Shown piece after piece: positions 11,305 through 23,938 of a DNA stretch of 64,000 nt. The notes under the pieces are model-generated. The model did no database searches, was not told the origin of the DNA, and was given only the letters and a program-made list of their open reading frames with translations. The stretch spans positions 712,501 through 776,500 of the forward strand of contig JAPYXD010000608.1 of NCBI GenBank assembly GCA_030998225.1, in the 5' to 3' direction. Position 1 is the stretch's first letter. The number at the start of each line of letters is the position of its first letter. This DNA is from Diplolepis rosae. Lineage: Eukaryota > Arthropoda > Insecta > Hymenoptera > Diplolepididae. A program made the translations under genes and the position numbers.

Positions 11305-13371
11305 CACTCAAAAAGCACACTAATAAGGAGTACAAAATCGTACTGCAACCTCTTCGTGGTAAACTCTGAAAATTATAATTTTTATATGCCAACTGCAGGC
11401 GATTCTTATTTAAATACTTGATATACATAGAATACTAACATTCTTATGCAACTTTTTTTCATGAATATTTTTCAACTATTTCGTTTGGTGTGTCACGTAA
11501 TATCATAGCAATCATAATTTCTCTACAGGGTATCATTTTAAAAATTCGCATTTGTTTTCCATAATGTTATGTACAAAAGAACTGAAGAATAAGTGATACC
11601 TTAAAAGACAGGGGCACCATTATCCGAGCCGAACGCTTAATTATACTAATAAATTGTCAACCAAACAGTGGAGTTCGATGTGCCTGGCTGGAGCGAGAGT
11701 GTGATGTGTGCTGTGCGGCATGCATGATTTTCATCATTTTTTGCTATGCCGCACCACCATGAAAAATCTAACAAAAATGTATGTTGAAGCAGACATTTCA
11801 AGGTTTGTTTTTGAAAAAAAAATTGAAAGTGTACCTCTAAAACATAACCTCAAAAAAAAATTCCAAAATATGAAAGCATTTTTTTAACCCTTATTTTTTA
11901 TCCAAAAAAATCCAAACTTTTTTCTAAAAGTAGTCTTTTTGGTTACTACAATTTATATTTTGTTCATCAAAATCGGTCTAGCTGTTTTCGAGAAAACCCC
12001 ATTTTTTAATTTTACTTCTCCCCTCCATATCTCCTAAAAGAATGAAATTTTAAGGTTGAAATTTGCAGGATATTATACTTACATAGATGTTAATATATGG
12101 TTCCAATATAGGCTCGATACATGCAGGGGACATTTTTACATGCTTATCCCCCTAGGCCCTTTTCTTACTGTAATCCAAACTTATTTAGTCTTTTATGTTT
12201 AATAATGCTCTCAAATCTTTTTCCCTAATTTCTTTTTCTTATTTTTCATTAATTCTTTATGAACTTTTGAAATTATATTATAATTGGTTTTATTGAAATT
12301 CTTATCTTTTTGCATGGTGATAATTTAAAAAAATCGGTCGCGTAACGCATAACTTCGCATTAGATACAGCTACTTTGATAGATACTTTTGAACTCTAATG
12401 CTCTATAAAGCATTATTTTGCAGCCTTCAAGATGCAATTTATATTCTTCCCATTTCTCTGTATCCATTTATGAATTTCCTGCAGATTGTTTTTATTTTTA
12501 TCTAATATTTTTCCAAATTAATTTTATAATTCAATTGTAGTTAAAAGTGCTATGTGGTCGTAGGTTAGTTAATTATTCTGCTTTTAAAAACGTGTTTTAT
12601 ACAAGCTATATATGCAACTGTCTTAGTCATTTTCTATAAACATCTTAGTCCTTCGAATCAATTACTTTCTTTTTAGTATCTCGCAATTTTTATATATCAC
12701 TTCACACTTCTTCAAGCGCTCCAAGACTTTAATCCATAATGGAATTGAATGATCTCGTTTCAACAAAAGACTTTTCAGCACTCTAAACATAGAATATATG
12801 AATAGTTGTAATTCCAAGATAGTTTCATACACGGCCGTTATCTACTTGGCTCAACTTGTAATTACGAGAACATACCCCAGCAATTCAACTACATGATAAA
12901 TATAAAAAATATCATTTGTTACTTTTTAAATTAAATTTTACCTATTGAATGGAATGTTTTTTCACAAGATAATCATATTTACACATTCACGTGATACTTA
13001 TTATGGTTTGAAGTTTATATTACGAATAAAATTTCTAGCTTATCTCAGTTCTGTTTCGATATTTAGATTCACTTCTTTTTTAACCTTTGTGATCTGTGTT
13101 CTTCTGTACAGAAAGCTGGATGAGTTGGGGTAAAAAAAAAGTACGAAATATTTTATTAATGAGTTGAGTAGAGCAAAGAAAGTTTTACTTGAAAAAGTCG
13201 TCCAAGGGGTTATTTATTGAAAACATTGAGTACAATTTGACCCAACATGTCCGAACACTTTGTTCGTAGACACCCTGTATTTTAATTTCATTAGGAAATA
13301 TAACTTTTCGTGTATTAGATACATATTTTTGATGGTGTCTTAGATTATAATAATTAGTATTTCGTTTTCAG
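11305..13371. other. Upstream IWS1 intron or intergenic sequence
   Basis: No recognisable exon or domain. The 11690-12130 stretch contains the phrase AAATCGGTCTAGCTGTTTTC followed by cytosine-rich short tracts. A diverged relative occurs at 31780-32230, so this is an old dispersed repeat. The 3' end is the polypyrimidine-AG acceptor at 13361-13371 that precedes the first visible IWS1 exon. Confidence 0.5.
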
Positions 13372-13732
13372 AGATGATTCTTTATCTGATTTTGATCGGA
13401 TGTTAGCTCGGAAAAAAGAAGAACAAACGCGACGTAGGAAACGAAAAGACATTGATATTATTAACGACAACGACGACATCATTGCACAATTGTTGTCTGA
13501 TATGAGAAATGCGTCAGAAGAAGACAGAAAATTGAATCAACAAAGCAAACCGGCCACAAATAAAATAGCTATGTTACCTAAAGTTTTGTCTCAGTTAAAA
13601 AAACATGACTTACAGTTAGCTTTCTTAGAGCATAACGTTCTCAATGTTCTTACGGATTGGTTAGCGCCAATGCCAGATCGATCACTACCTTCGCTCAAAA
13701 TAAGAGACAGTCTCTTAAAACTTTTATGGGAG
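13372..13732 (+). CDS. IWS1: IWS1 exon (SLSDFD motif and first part of TFIIS-N/LW domain)
   Basis: IWS1 (Spn1 in yeast) is a nuclear transcription-elongation factor that binds Spt6 and links RNA polymerase II to mRNA processing and export. The acceptor TTTCGTTTTCAG precedes the exon; the reading enters as [18 protein letters not shown], a family signature. A basic RRRKRK patch follows, then [19 protein letters not shown] and the first helices of the TFIIS-N-like domain, ending [16 protein letters not shown]. The donor GTAAGT starts at 13733 after a complete codon. An AG at 13372-13373 is an alternative acceptor two bases on. N-terminal exons upstream were not located; the ATG at 13400 is internal. 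Confidence 0.93.
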
Positions 13733-14054
13733 GTAAGTACATATTGATTTTATGAATTCGAATTACTTTTTGAGGAAAAAAAATTTAAAGTCAATTAATA
13801 ACACTAGGACAACCAAAGTTTTAAAAATGACAGATTTTAGATTATTTGTATTAAATTACACAAACTGTTAAATTGCTTTTGTCTGACCCTGTAAGGACTT
13901 TTTCTGAGATAAGAATATATTCTAATCTATTTGTCATCAATCATTCTAATTTCGAAGTGGTAGGAATAGTTATACATTTAGTGCTCATTGTTCTTGTATT
14001 AATAATTGAAATTGAAAAGGGTTTCTGATCAAACTTAGTTCCATAATATTTTAG
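13733..14054 (+). other. IWS1 intron, 322 bp
   Basis: Phase-0 intron beginning GTAAGT and ending ATATTTTAG. AT-rich; I see no insertion in it. It is the only short intron of the four-exon stretch. Confidence 0.85.
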
Positions 14055-14344
14055 TTCCCAAGAATTGACCAGTCATCTTTAAAGCAATCAGGAATTGGAA
14101 AAGCCGTAATGTATTTGTATAAGCATCCTAGGGAAACAAAAGAAAACAAAGAACGAGCTGGAAAATTAATAAATGAATGGGCCAGACCTATTTTTAATCT
14201 TTCTGCAGACTTCAAAGCATTATCTAAAGAAGAAAGAATGCAACGAGATTTAGAACAGACGCCGCAAAAGAAAAGAAAAATAGATGTAGACGGATCATTT
14301 CAGAAATCTAAAGACATTAACAAGGCGTTTAAGGGCGAAGGAAA
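14055..14344 (+). CDS. IWS1: IWS1 exon (core of TFIIS-N/LW domain)
   Basis: Starts in phase 0 after TTTTAG and encodes [20 protein letters not shown], then [20 protein letters not shown] and EWARPIF. This is the most conserved part of IWS1, the helical bundle that docks short Spt6-type ligands. A charged stretch follows ([20 protein letters not shown]) with a likely nuclear-localisation patch KKRKI. The donor GTAAGC follows at 14345, leaving two bases (phase 2) that are completed by the first base of the next exon. No stop or frameshift interrupts it, consistent with a functional gene. Confidence 0.95.
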
Positions 14345-15764
14345 GTAAGCAGATAATTTGATAGTTAGGGATAATTAGAATTAATGTGTCTGAATATGTA
14401 GCTTTTATATAAACTGTCAAGTTTTGAAAAGTCTTTGGGAGTTTCCGATATCATTAATTTATTTGTATGAGCGTTCAGGATCTGCACGATGTCTGTCGAC
14501 TTCTTAATTCGACAGTCTTAGCGAGCATTCTTTTTCGCAAACTGACTTTACTAAAATGGTACGTAAATGTCTGCGTGGGATGCGGTTAATTTGCTGATCA
14601 TATTCTATATATTTATTATATTATTTTTTATATATTTTATATTTTTATATATTTTCATATTATTTATAATAATCATTATAATAATCATTTATAATAATCA
14701 TTACGTACTGGCACTCAGTGAATGCGGTGCTGTACCATTCTTGCTGAGGATGTCGGCTAAGCTTAATCAACTGAAAGCATGCTGTCTTCCCTAGTGGTGG
14801 CACCAGGAAAACCCCAACGATCCTTGGGTAGCGACCAACTTTAAAAGAAATTCCGGACGCTCTCAATTTTTTTGTAGGTTTGACAGAGTAACGTTGGAAT
14901 CCCACTACAATGAAGTGACGCTTAATAGAGCTTGTAGATTTTGATGCATATGCTTCCACTTAAGTTTCGTTGTATATCTCGAAAAGCAAGCCTCAGATTA
15001 TAATTCCCTTTGAAGTGAATTTAGAAACGAGCGAGACTCGTTTATTGCAAGACGAGAGGGGTTCCCACCACCGAAACTATCGGTAAGGTTAGTTTTCAGA
15101 GCAAGCAGTGGATTGGTTGTCGCCCCAACCACACTGTTGAATATACACGCCTTCGCCATGTCGTGTATTATGTATCATATAACCTCTCATTCTCAATTGT
15201 ATTCACGTGGAACAAAAATATGTACGTATCAGCGAGAGTATGTAGAGGCATCTTATTTCAAGAAAGTATGTAGTCGAAAAAGTGTTCATAGTTTTAAATA
15301 GAAATCGAAAAAACAGAAAAAGGTACGTAAATTTAATCATGATACAGTATAAATTGTCTGTTTTTACTTCATCGGTAGAGAATTTTATGATAATAAAGTA
15401 CTGCTGTAAATCACATTATAATTTCTGTTTATTAAAAATTGTCGAAATAATTAACATTCGTTGAGAATTTCAGAATTTTCAAATTGAGAACTTTTTTGTT
15501 CGATTCATTCATAAATTCATAATAAATAAATGCTAAGACCAAAAATAAAAAAATCTAAGTTAGGAAAGCTTTTTGGCGTTTATTATCTAGTTTTTTAGAG
15601 TTTCAGGATATTTAGTTTTTTCAATTTCTGATTATGAATTTTATAATTTTGGAAAACGACGTTAACTTATTAATTTTTTTGCAGAACCGAAGCGGAAAAA
15701 ACCCAATCTTGGTGATAAAAATGATATAATCAAACTTTCTGAGGATGGAATGAGGAATATTGTT

Positions 15765-16540
15765 ATTGTTTGTCAGCTGATACAGAGACAGCTGTAGAAT
15801 GCCAGGAAACATTACAGAAAGTAATTGCAGAAGAACAATACTCAAAGGACAACGTTTACAACGCCGACGAGACCGGGCTCTACTCAAAATCTCTTCCGAA
15901 AAAAACATTGGCACTTGCTGAAGAGAAACAAGCACCGGGGCACAAAGAATCAAAAGAAGAGTCACCATCATGAATTGTCCCAATGCAACTGGCACTCATA
16001 AAGTTCAACTGCTGCTCATCGTAAAACCGCAAAACCCGCGCTGTTTCAAGGGCATCAATAATTTGCCCGTGGTGTACCGGAGATAGAAAAATGCTTGGAT
16101 GAACAGTAAGATGTTCTAAAAGATTGCATTTTGAAATTCGAAACATTCCCGAATTTTCTAACAATATTTCAGGTGGAATTTTCATTGACTGGTACAAAAA
16201 TGTTTTCATCCCATTAGTGAAAGAAGATAGACCTGGAAAAGGCGAGAAACTTTTGCTCATTCTCGATAATGCACCTTGGCATTCTTCGGCTGAAGCACTG
16301 AATGAGATTGACCCCCAAATCAAAGTGTTTTACTTGCCTCCAAATGTCACTGCCATTCAGCAGCCGATGGATCAAGGCGTCAGCGAATGCATGAAGCGCA
16401 TTTACAAAAAATTTTTTTACGAAAATTGGTTTTGTTCGATGAAGAAGGTCCGAACGCAATTCAAATTTTCATCAAGAAATGGAACCTCTTGGATACATTT
16501 TTCACGGTTGCACCACTTGACTGGCTTAGAACTTCTATAT
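15765..16540 (+). pseudogene. pogo/Tigger transposase (DDE_1) remnant
   Basis: Readable pieces in order are: VYNADETGLYSKSLPKKTLA with the first catalytic Asp, VTIMNCPNATGTHKVQLL, and PRCFKGINNLPVVY. Then comes LLLILDNAPWHSS with the second Asp, and FYLPPNVTAIQQPMDQGV with the third Asp. The spacing and LDNAP/QPMDQG blocks fit the jerky/Tigger DDD family. The N-terminal CENP-B-type DNA-binding domain is absent. Frameshifts near 15973 and stops at 16080-16125 inactivate it. A likely C-terminal fragment (KILESFTKFKKWYEKR) continues at 16980-17060. Confidence 0.85.
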
Positions 16541-17059
16541 CAGGTTCCCAAACGATATTATCTAATCATTCAGCATTAATTATTATTTTCCATTTATCTA
16601 AATTGTCTTTAATTTCAATAATTTTATTAACAAATTTCGAATTTCTCAATAAATTCCTTATAAAAATTGAGACACACATTTTACAGATTTAAAATCTTCA
16701 GACATTTAATGAAAATTTCATAAGGCTACCTTATTGAGAATCGAAAGCCTATTAGGATTTCGAAAATTTTACGTAGATTATTATAAAGATTCTATTGAAT
16801 TCTATAAAGATCAAAGTTACTAGATAATTATCACTTTTTCACGGTTATTTACTATCATACAATTATTAATTGAATTTAAAAACCCAACGAAGCCTGCAAA
16901 CTAACTATACGTATCTGATTATGAACAGAAATCATTGGAAATTCTTATATATGTTCTAGGACCAAGCAGAATACACCATGAAGATTCTCGAGTCCTTCAC
17001 CAAATTCAAAAAGTGGTACGAGAAACGAACCGAGTGCACCAAAGAAGAGGCACAGAACC

Positions 17060-17790
17060 TACAATGCATGCAAAACGTTGTACATCAGTATAAACACCAT
17101 TCGACAGCGTCTGGCTGAATCGAATATAAAATACCGTAGCGCGGGGCAAAAACCCCTGCTTTCAGAAACCCATATGGAAAAAAGAAAGGAGTGGGCTGCT
17201 GAAAATCTCGACCGTGACTCGTCGAATGTCATTTTTTCTGATGAAGCGTCGTTCTGGGCATGGATTCCCATAAAGTATGCTTGGTCTACCGTTGGCAGTA
17301 GATTACTTCAGCAAACCGTTAAACACCCCGTGAAGGTCCATGTTTGGGGATGCTTCTCACAGCGCGGTTTTGGGTGTTTAAAGCTCTTCACCGAGAACTT
17401 GAATGCTCAGAAAATGCTCCAAATATATGAACGTGGTCTTGCAAGGTCTGTTACAAAGATGTTTGGAGCCGATACGGCCGATTGGATCTTACAAGAAGAT
17501 AACGACCCGAAACATCGAAGCCGTCTCTGCACCGCCTGGAAAACAGAAAATTGCATCACAACTTTGGACTGGCCATCACAATCCCCCGATGCGAATCCAA
17601 TCGAAAATGTCTGGAGAGTTTTGAAGAGGAAGCTTGCGGGAACCGTGTGTTCACCCTGAAACAGCTCTCGCAAAAAATCAGGAAGATATGGCAAGAATTA
17701 CCAACGGACTACACTGAAAAATTAGTGGAAAGCATGCCGAAAAGGTGCCAGGCCATTCTGGACAACGATGGGGATTGGACTGTCTATTAG
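17060..17790 (+). pseudogene. Tc1-like transposase (DD34E), 3' frameshifted
   Basis: A nearly complete C-terminal two-thirds of a Tc1 transposase. INTIRQRLAESNIKYRSAGQ represents the end of the second DNA-binding domain. The catalytic triad context is VIFSDEASFWAW, EDNDPKH and DANPIENVWRVLKRKL, giving 34 residues between the second Asp and the Glu. A frameshift near 17655 moves the last 40 residues (RKIWQELPTDYTEKLVESMP) to another frame. The first DNA-binding domain and terminal repeats are not seen. It sits immediately after the Tigger C-terminal fragment. Confidence 0.9.
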
Positions 17791-19078
17791 GTAGTAGCGC
17801 CGTAGTCCTTCGAGAGTGCTTTTATTTTTAAAAAAAACCGTTTTAAAATCTCTAATAGTTTTCGAAAAATCGAGGACTCGCTCTTGTTGAACAGACTGTA
17901 TTTCATAGATAAAATGTTTATCATCTTTCAAATTTTTGGAACAAATTATTTTCATGCATGTATTTCCATTTTTTAGCTGTTGAATTAAAAAATGTGCCCC
18001 TTTTCTAATTTACATGTCAGACTTTTGAATTGAACATGTTTTCAAATTATCGAATTACATACTGTGGGATTTTTAAACTGTCGTTCGAAATAAATAATTT
18101 TATGCGGAATTTTTAACTGAATATTCTAATTTTTGAACTTTAATTAAATTTATAATTTTGATTATAATGTCACATTTCACATGTAATATGCCTAAACAAT
18201 TTTAAATGTATGTACTTGAATTCCTTTATCTTCAATCAGTGTTAGGTAACTTTAAAGTCAAGATATTTTGTGATAATTCTAAAATTTTTGATTCACAATT
18301 TGCCACATTCCAAAGTTATAGTTTTTGCATTTCTTCATCTAAATTTCTAAATAAAAACGTACATACATACCTGCAAAACAAATTAACATCTGTTAAACAT
18401 TCGAAGAAAATTAAGAGTCGTACGAAATATGCTCGAGTGCGCAACATTGGATGCAAAAGTGTTTACTTTCCCGCCTTTGCTGCGATAGGTTCAGCACGTC
18501 ACATGTTGCGGCACAGGTGGGGGTTAGGGGAACGCTCGGAACTTGCAATAGACGAGTCTCGAGCTTTGCAATAAACGAGACTTGCAATAAACGAGTCTTG
18601 CAATAAACGAGTGTTGACTGTACTTTGCAAATATGGGTCCTTAAGATCTCATCGACAAAAATCGTTATAAAAAAAAACCATTGATTATTTTGATTTAAAA
18701 TTTTTTTCAGGACTTCTTAAGAGCTTACTCTGAAGAATCGTGTAGGTTACATAGCCAAAAATTAAATTTAAGTATGCTAAAAATTGCATGAGTAAAAAAA
18801 ATGACCTTTTTATTTCTTGATATTATGGGCTACAATTCTAGTTGAGTCTTTTAAGTTTAGGTACTTAAAATTAAGGAAAAAGAGGCCTGGGGTCCTTTGG
18901 ACTCTTAGGTGGTAAGTAAGGGTTAAATAAAATTCAAAATGGTTGAGATTAGAAAAAAAAATTACTTTATTTATTTTTTTTTTAATCTGAATATAATTTG
19001 ATTCTAGAAACTTAAAAGTATTAATATAAAAAAGGACGTAAAAATACGAATTCAATTATCTGTTATGAAAGTTATTTA

Positions 19079-20364
19079 CACTACCGTTGGAAATTGTGCG
19101 TACGGTGCTCGTGATCGCTATTGAAAATCACTGCTGACTTGAACCACGATATCTTCGTGAAAAAAAGAGATAGGGCATTTTTAAAAATACAGCTGAAAAG
19201 CTTATGAAATTTCACGTTTAGTGATGCTCAATAAATATTTTTTTGACTTTTTGAAAATAATACAGCACGTGAGGAGTTAAAAAAAAAATTTAAGATTTTT
19301 TCAAATTCTCTACCTCAACTTCAACTTTTTGCATGAGCTAGGAAAAATTTTTCTAAAATCTGAAAATTTTAAGACATAAAGTCTAAAATCTTATCTTTAA
19401 TTTGAGCCAAGAAAACTTGAAAAATATTCATGGGTACCCGAGATACGATTAAAAATGTTCAATCGCATCTGACTTGAATTTTAATCGACGATCACGATTC
19501 TCGGCCGGTTTGTTGCTCGCCTCCTTCATTGAAGCAGGACCGAAATGGCCACGCAAAAGGTGGTGCTTAAGTGGAGCCCTCTTATATGTATTTTTGATTC
19601 TGTTCATTAGTAATTTTTATTTCTAATTATTCTAAATTTCAAAAAATATTTATTGTTATTTGTGATTATTAAAAATTGTTTTAATCTAATATCATCCCCA
19701 TATTAACGAATAGAACAATGATATGTAAACATTTTTTATTTCTTAAAATTCTTATAAACTAGAACATTAATAAAAATTTTAATAGTCATTGTAAATATTA
19801 ACTAAGAATGAAAGGAAAGGAAATAAAGGAAACACGTTCTTGGATCAAAGAACATATAAAAGAACTCCACTTAAGCGCCACCTTTGTGCGTGGCCTATTC
19901 GGTCCTGCCTCAACGAAGGAGGCGAGCAACAAACCGGCCGAGAATCGTGATCGTCGATTAAAATTCAACTCAGATACGATTGAACATTTTTAATCGTATC
20001 TCGGGTACCCATGAATATTTTTCAAGTTTTCTTGGCTCAAATTAAAGATAAGATTTTAGACTTTATGTCTTAAAATTTTCAGATTTTGGAAAAATTTTTC
20101 CTAGCTCATGCAAGAAGTTGAAGTTGAGGTAGAGAATTTGACAAAATCTTGAATTTTTTTTTTAACTCCTCACGTGCTGTATTATTTTCAAAAAGTCAAA
20201 AAAATATTTATTGAGCATCACTAGACGTGGAATTTCATAAGCTTTTCAACTGTATTTTTTAAAATGCCCTATCTCTTTTTTTCACCGAGATATCGTGGTT
20301 CAAAGTCAGCAGTGATTTTTAATAGCGATCACAAGCACCGTGCGCACAATTTCCGACGGTAGTG
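19079..20364. mobile_element. Foldback element with TA target duplication
   Basis: A 1,286-bp element whose ends, CACTACCGTTGGAAATTG and its complement, are flanked by TA (19077-19078 and 20365-20366). The arms of about 0.5 kb are inverted copies of each other; the phrase CACGATATCTTCGTGAAAAA near the left end reappears inverted near 20270. The centre (about 19600-19830) is single-copy. No transposase is encoded. End sequence and TA target site suggest a non-autonomous Tc1/mariner-type element. Confidence 0.85.
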
Positions 20365-20818
20365 TATGTATTATTCCATTATGCTTACAAGCATTTTAAA
20401 CTAATATTATGCAAAAAAAAAATAGAAAATATTACCATTGTTAATGCTTTAATTAAGTCTTCTATGCACCAGAAACTTGCTGTATGTAATCGTATCTAGT
20501 TGAACTACAAATTAATTCAATTTGTAGCAGATCTGGTAACTTCACATTTTTAGGTGAGGCCACTTGAGAAGCAATGCCCCTTATCGGGAACTCTCGAAGA
20601 TTTTTCGATGTTTAATGAGTCAAATGTTTGCCAAGACCTTGAAGACTAATTTTTTATATCACGATTAATAAATGGTTTGATGCTGTCAGACAGTAGTGTA
20701 TGTACAAAGATCAAAGATACATTTTTCACATGAGTTTGATTTTATTCCAAAAGTATAAGAAATAAAATGTTTTCTGAATCACTTTATTTTTTAACGTATA
20801 TCTGGTTTACTTTTATAG

Positions 20819-20930
20819 ACCGGTTCGACCAGGAGATCCTGGTTGGGTAAGCAGAGCAAGGGTCCCTGTTCCTTCGAATAAGGATTACGTAGTACGCCCT
20901 GATTGGAAATCTGATATTGATATTAGTCGC
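20819..20930 (+). CDS. IWS1: IWS1 exon (RPGDPGW...NKDYVVRP segment)
   Basis: The first base completes a Lys codon from the previous exon. It then encodes [20 protein letters not shown] followed by [17 protein letters not shown], the conserved C-terminal segment of metazoan IWS1. The acceptor is TTTTATAG and the donor GTGAGT at 20931, phase 0. Isolated by 6.5-kb and 11.7-kb introns, it is nevertheless intact. Confidence 0.94.
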
Positions 20931-21882
20931 GTGAGTAAAATTTTTAACTTTCATAAGATCGAATAGTCAGGAAATACAGTAGTGATGCTAAAGACCTGCA
21001 AATTCAGTGATTGCGCAAGCATATTAAAAATGCGGAACGAGAGAGCAAGAGGCAAGTTGTGCTGTTGATAATTAAAAAAATCAACAAATAAAACTAATTG
21101 CATTATTATTGCATTAAACATAATTATAAAAAAATCAAATATAAAATTTAAAGGATATTGATTTTAATTTTTTTCCAATAATTGGTATTACATATTTTCC
21201 GAATTCTAAATTAGTATGTAAATGATATGATTTGCTCCTTTTCTTTGCCACTTCTTCACGCTTGTGCGATGTCAAAAGTTGTAGGTCTTTAGCACATAAC
21301 ATGCACAGGTAATGTACTGCTCATCTCAATGGACAAAAGTCATGCCCACTAAAAAGAGAAGTTGTCACTGGTTCTGCTATCTATCCTAATACAATTTCAT
21401 TCATTAGAAAAAATCATTTGTAGACTAAGATAAACGAGTCCATTACCTGAATACTCAATGCCTTTTCTGAACTACCCCTTCAACTCACTCTGTTTTTTAG
21501 TAGAGATGGGTCATATTCGGTGGCGTTTACCTCTTCTTGAGCCCCTGTAAAGCCAATAAACCTTTAATCTTTCAAGATTGAATCTTTCCCAAAATGATTA
21601 AAGTTTCGGGAATCAGTAGTAGTAGATCAATTTTGGGATCAATAGTAATAGGAGTGATGACTTCAAGAGACTTCAGTGAAATACTAAAAAATTAGACATG
21701 CATTATTAAGAGAAACAAATAACATTCATTTGGATCTGAATTAAAAAGCATAACAAATTTACAAAATATGACAAAAATTTAATGAAACTATTAAAAATGT
21801 GGGATGACATAATCAATAATGGAATGATATATGTTATAGACTGACAAGACAATGAGCTAGTCACACTGAAATGAAGTGAAAA

Positions 21883-22891
21883 CATATCGATGCCCCTGAG
21901 CTATTTTGACGTATCTCTAGCGAGTGCGTACAAAGTGTAGTATCTCTCTGATACGTTAAACAAGTGTCAGTATCTCGCTGCGCCGTTTTACAAGTGTCGT
22001 ATCTCTTCAGAACTCTTAAAATGTGTAGCAACTCGTTTTTTATCGAAATTGAATTTTTCTTATTGCTTAATAAAGTGAAGTGTGGAGAATCATATTATAT
22101 TATTACTAATTTTTTTACAATTATTTACACTTTGAACAACGTAATAGAAAATTCAAGAGATTCCAATTTCGATTTCCGTTCTCTACTGTGGTAACTGGTG
22201 CACATTACGTGTGTGCAGTGAACGTAAAAGCATCATTTTATCAGCGTTCATTTGTTTTCGCAGAATTTTGCGGTGCAAGAGAGATACAATGGAGATGAGA
22301 ACTCCTCCGGTTAGACAAAGATAGAAAACAAAACAAATAAACACTGTATATGATACACGATGTAAAGAATAAAACGTTCTCGAATTTTTTTGTCAAAAAG
22401 ATGTATAATTTATATAATTCTTATACAATACAAAAACAGTTTATACAAAATACATTACTTTTCATTGAATAAAAAGAAGTTTGCACCTATTTTTACTTAG
22501 CAATGTAGAGAAGTTTACTACTTATTTTTTATCATCTCCTGAAAATCAATTTTCAATTCTCTGTTTATCGAGTTGATTCATCTTTCTATGCTTCTCTTAC
22601 ATTATTTACTCAATTTCGGGTTATTTTTTGTTGACCGGAGATTTTATTTGAGTCAATCATTTTTGGAATATTAAAATAGTAAGGAATGTTTTACGGAATA
22701 ATATTCATCTGTATAGGCGTTCATGTGAAATTTGTCGTATTTTTTTAAAACTCTTAAATCCGTGGTTAGAATCAATTGATTATTTCAAGAGTTCTGAAGA
22801 GATACTACACTTGTAAAACGGCGCAGCGAGATACTACACTTTGTATGCACTCGCTAGAGATACGTCAAAATAGCTCGGGGGCATCGATATG
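21883..22891. repeat. 1-kb element with terminal inverted repeats
   Basis: The left end CATATCGATGCCCCTGAGC and the phrase TTTGACGTATCTCTAGCGAG recur inverted at 22790-22891. The inverted match extends about 110-130 bp and includes CGCAGCGAGATACTACACTT. If the target duplication is TA, the repeat starts TCGATGCCCC. No coding region is recognisable in the interior. Confidence 0.75.
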
Positions 22892-23339
22892 ATTGAAACT
22901 CCGAAACAATTTACAACAATTGCAGAATCATTCCGAGAAATGAGGCTTTATCCACGGCTTCTTTCGAAAACTTAGCTTCAAGAAATTTTAACGAAGTACA
23001 CTTCAAATAATAAATAATTGCAACACTAATTTTTTATCAGTCATGAGCAACGTTTCGTTGGCTTGGTCGCACACTTCTCAGTCAAAATTATAGTCAGTCA
23101 TATTTGAATAATTCACATTTAAAACATTTAGATAGTCAAAAATGAAAATTTTAAATTACATAATCAACATAGTACGTCCGAAAGTAAAATTATTACTAAA
23201 CCTTGTACACAAGAATGAGTTTAACGTTGTGTTAATTTCATAGAATATTTATATTTTTAAATTTTAAGATTCTTTGATAATGGAAAATAATTATGATTTA
23301 GTGTGTAAATATCCTCCTTTTTGTTAATACTATTTTGGC

Positions 23340-23640
23340 AACATTTTATATGTATCATTTCGGAGATTAGCTTCTTTTTATACTCACTTTCGGAATCGAC
23401 TATAATTACATTATTCCAGTAAAATTTATTTGATGTTGACTTACAACGGACTCACTATTTTTGTTGTTGATATATTCTTTAATACGAGTTTGCAAATATT
23501 TTTGTTTGTTTTATCAATGTAACACGCTTCGCAGTTACCACATGCAAATTCATAAACAACGCTTTATTTTTTTTTTGGTGAGGAGGAAAAATGACGAAAT
23601 CTTTTATAGACGTTGTACAGTACTCTTCTAGGACGGGTCT
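23340..23640 (-). pseudogene. Penelope-like element, GIY-YIG endonuclease fragment
   Basis: Minus-strand frames give VVYEFACGNCEACYIDKTNK followed, after a frameshift, by FYWNNVIIVDSESEYKKKL and ISEMIHIKM. In Penelope-like elements the C-terminal GIY-YIG endonuclease has a CxxC-x-YIG start and a FDW-N-V...SEMIHIK end, which this matches. The YIG is altered to YID. It ends where the GC-rich R1-like element begins. Confidence 0.72.
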
Positions 23641-23938
23641 AGGCATACCTGTTAAAACCAACAAACCCCCTCTCTCGAACCAATACACCGCCCGTGGAAC
23701 CGCCTTTCGGCTTTAAACTTCGCGGGCAGTTGGTTCCAGCTTAAAGTCGCGTAGGACTCTTCCGTCATCCGTTCGCCCGGGACTCCCATCCGCGGACGCC
23801 ACGCCCGTTGGGCAGGCCGACTAGCCGCGCCAACCAGGGGAGGAATAAAAAGATTCCTCTCCCGATCGACGCGGACAGCCAAGCCCACCTAAGACGCAGG
23901 ACCGCGGGTGGAGGCCCCGATGCGATTTCTACTGGCCC

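Larger units (their letters stand above)
15028..18620 (+). mobile_element. pogo/Tigger-type element with nested Tc1
   Basis: The right end at about 18545-18620 has tandem copies of CTTGCAATAAACGAG and finishes GTGTTGACTG followed by TA (18621-18622). The left end near 15028-15065 carries the same unit inverted (CTCGTTTATTGCAAG) but is truncated or diverged at its tip. Between them lie a decayed pogo-type transposase (15765-16540) and, further on, a Tc1 copy (about 17060-17790). The left boundary is approximate. Confidence 0.7.
14345..20818 (+). other. IWS1 intron of 6.5 kb with nested transposons
   Basis: Runs from GTAAGC to TTTTATAG. It contains an AT microsatellite (about 14590-14700), a pogo/Tigger element (about 15028-18620) with a Tc1 copy inside, and a foldback element (19079-20364). 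The remaining sequence (14345-15027, 18623-19078, 20367-20818) shows no feature. Confidence 0.9.
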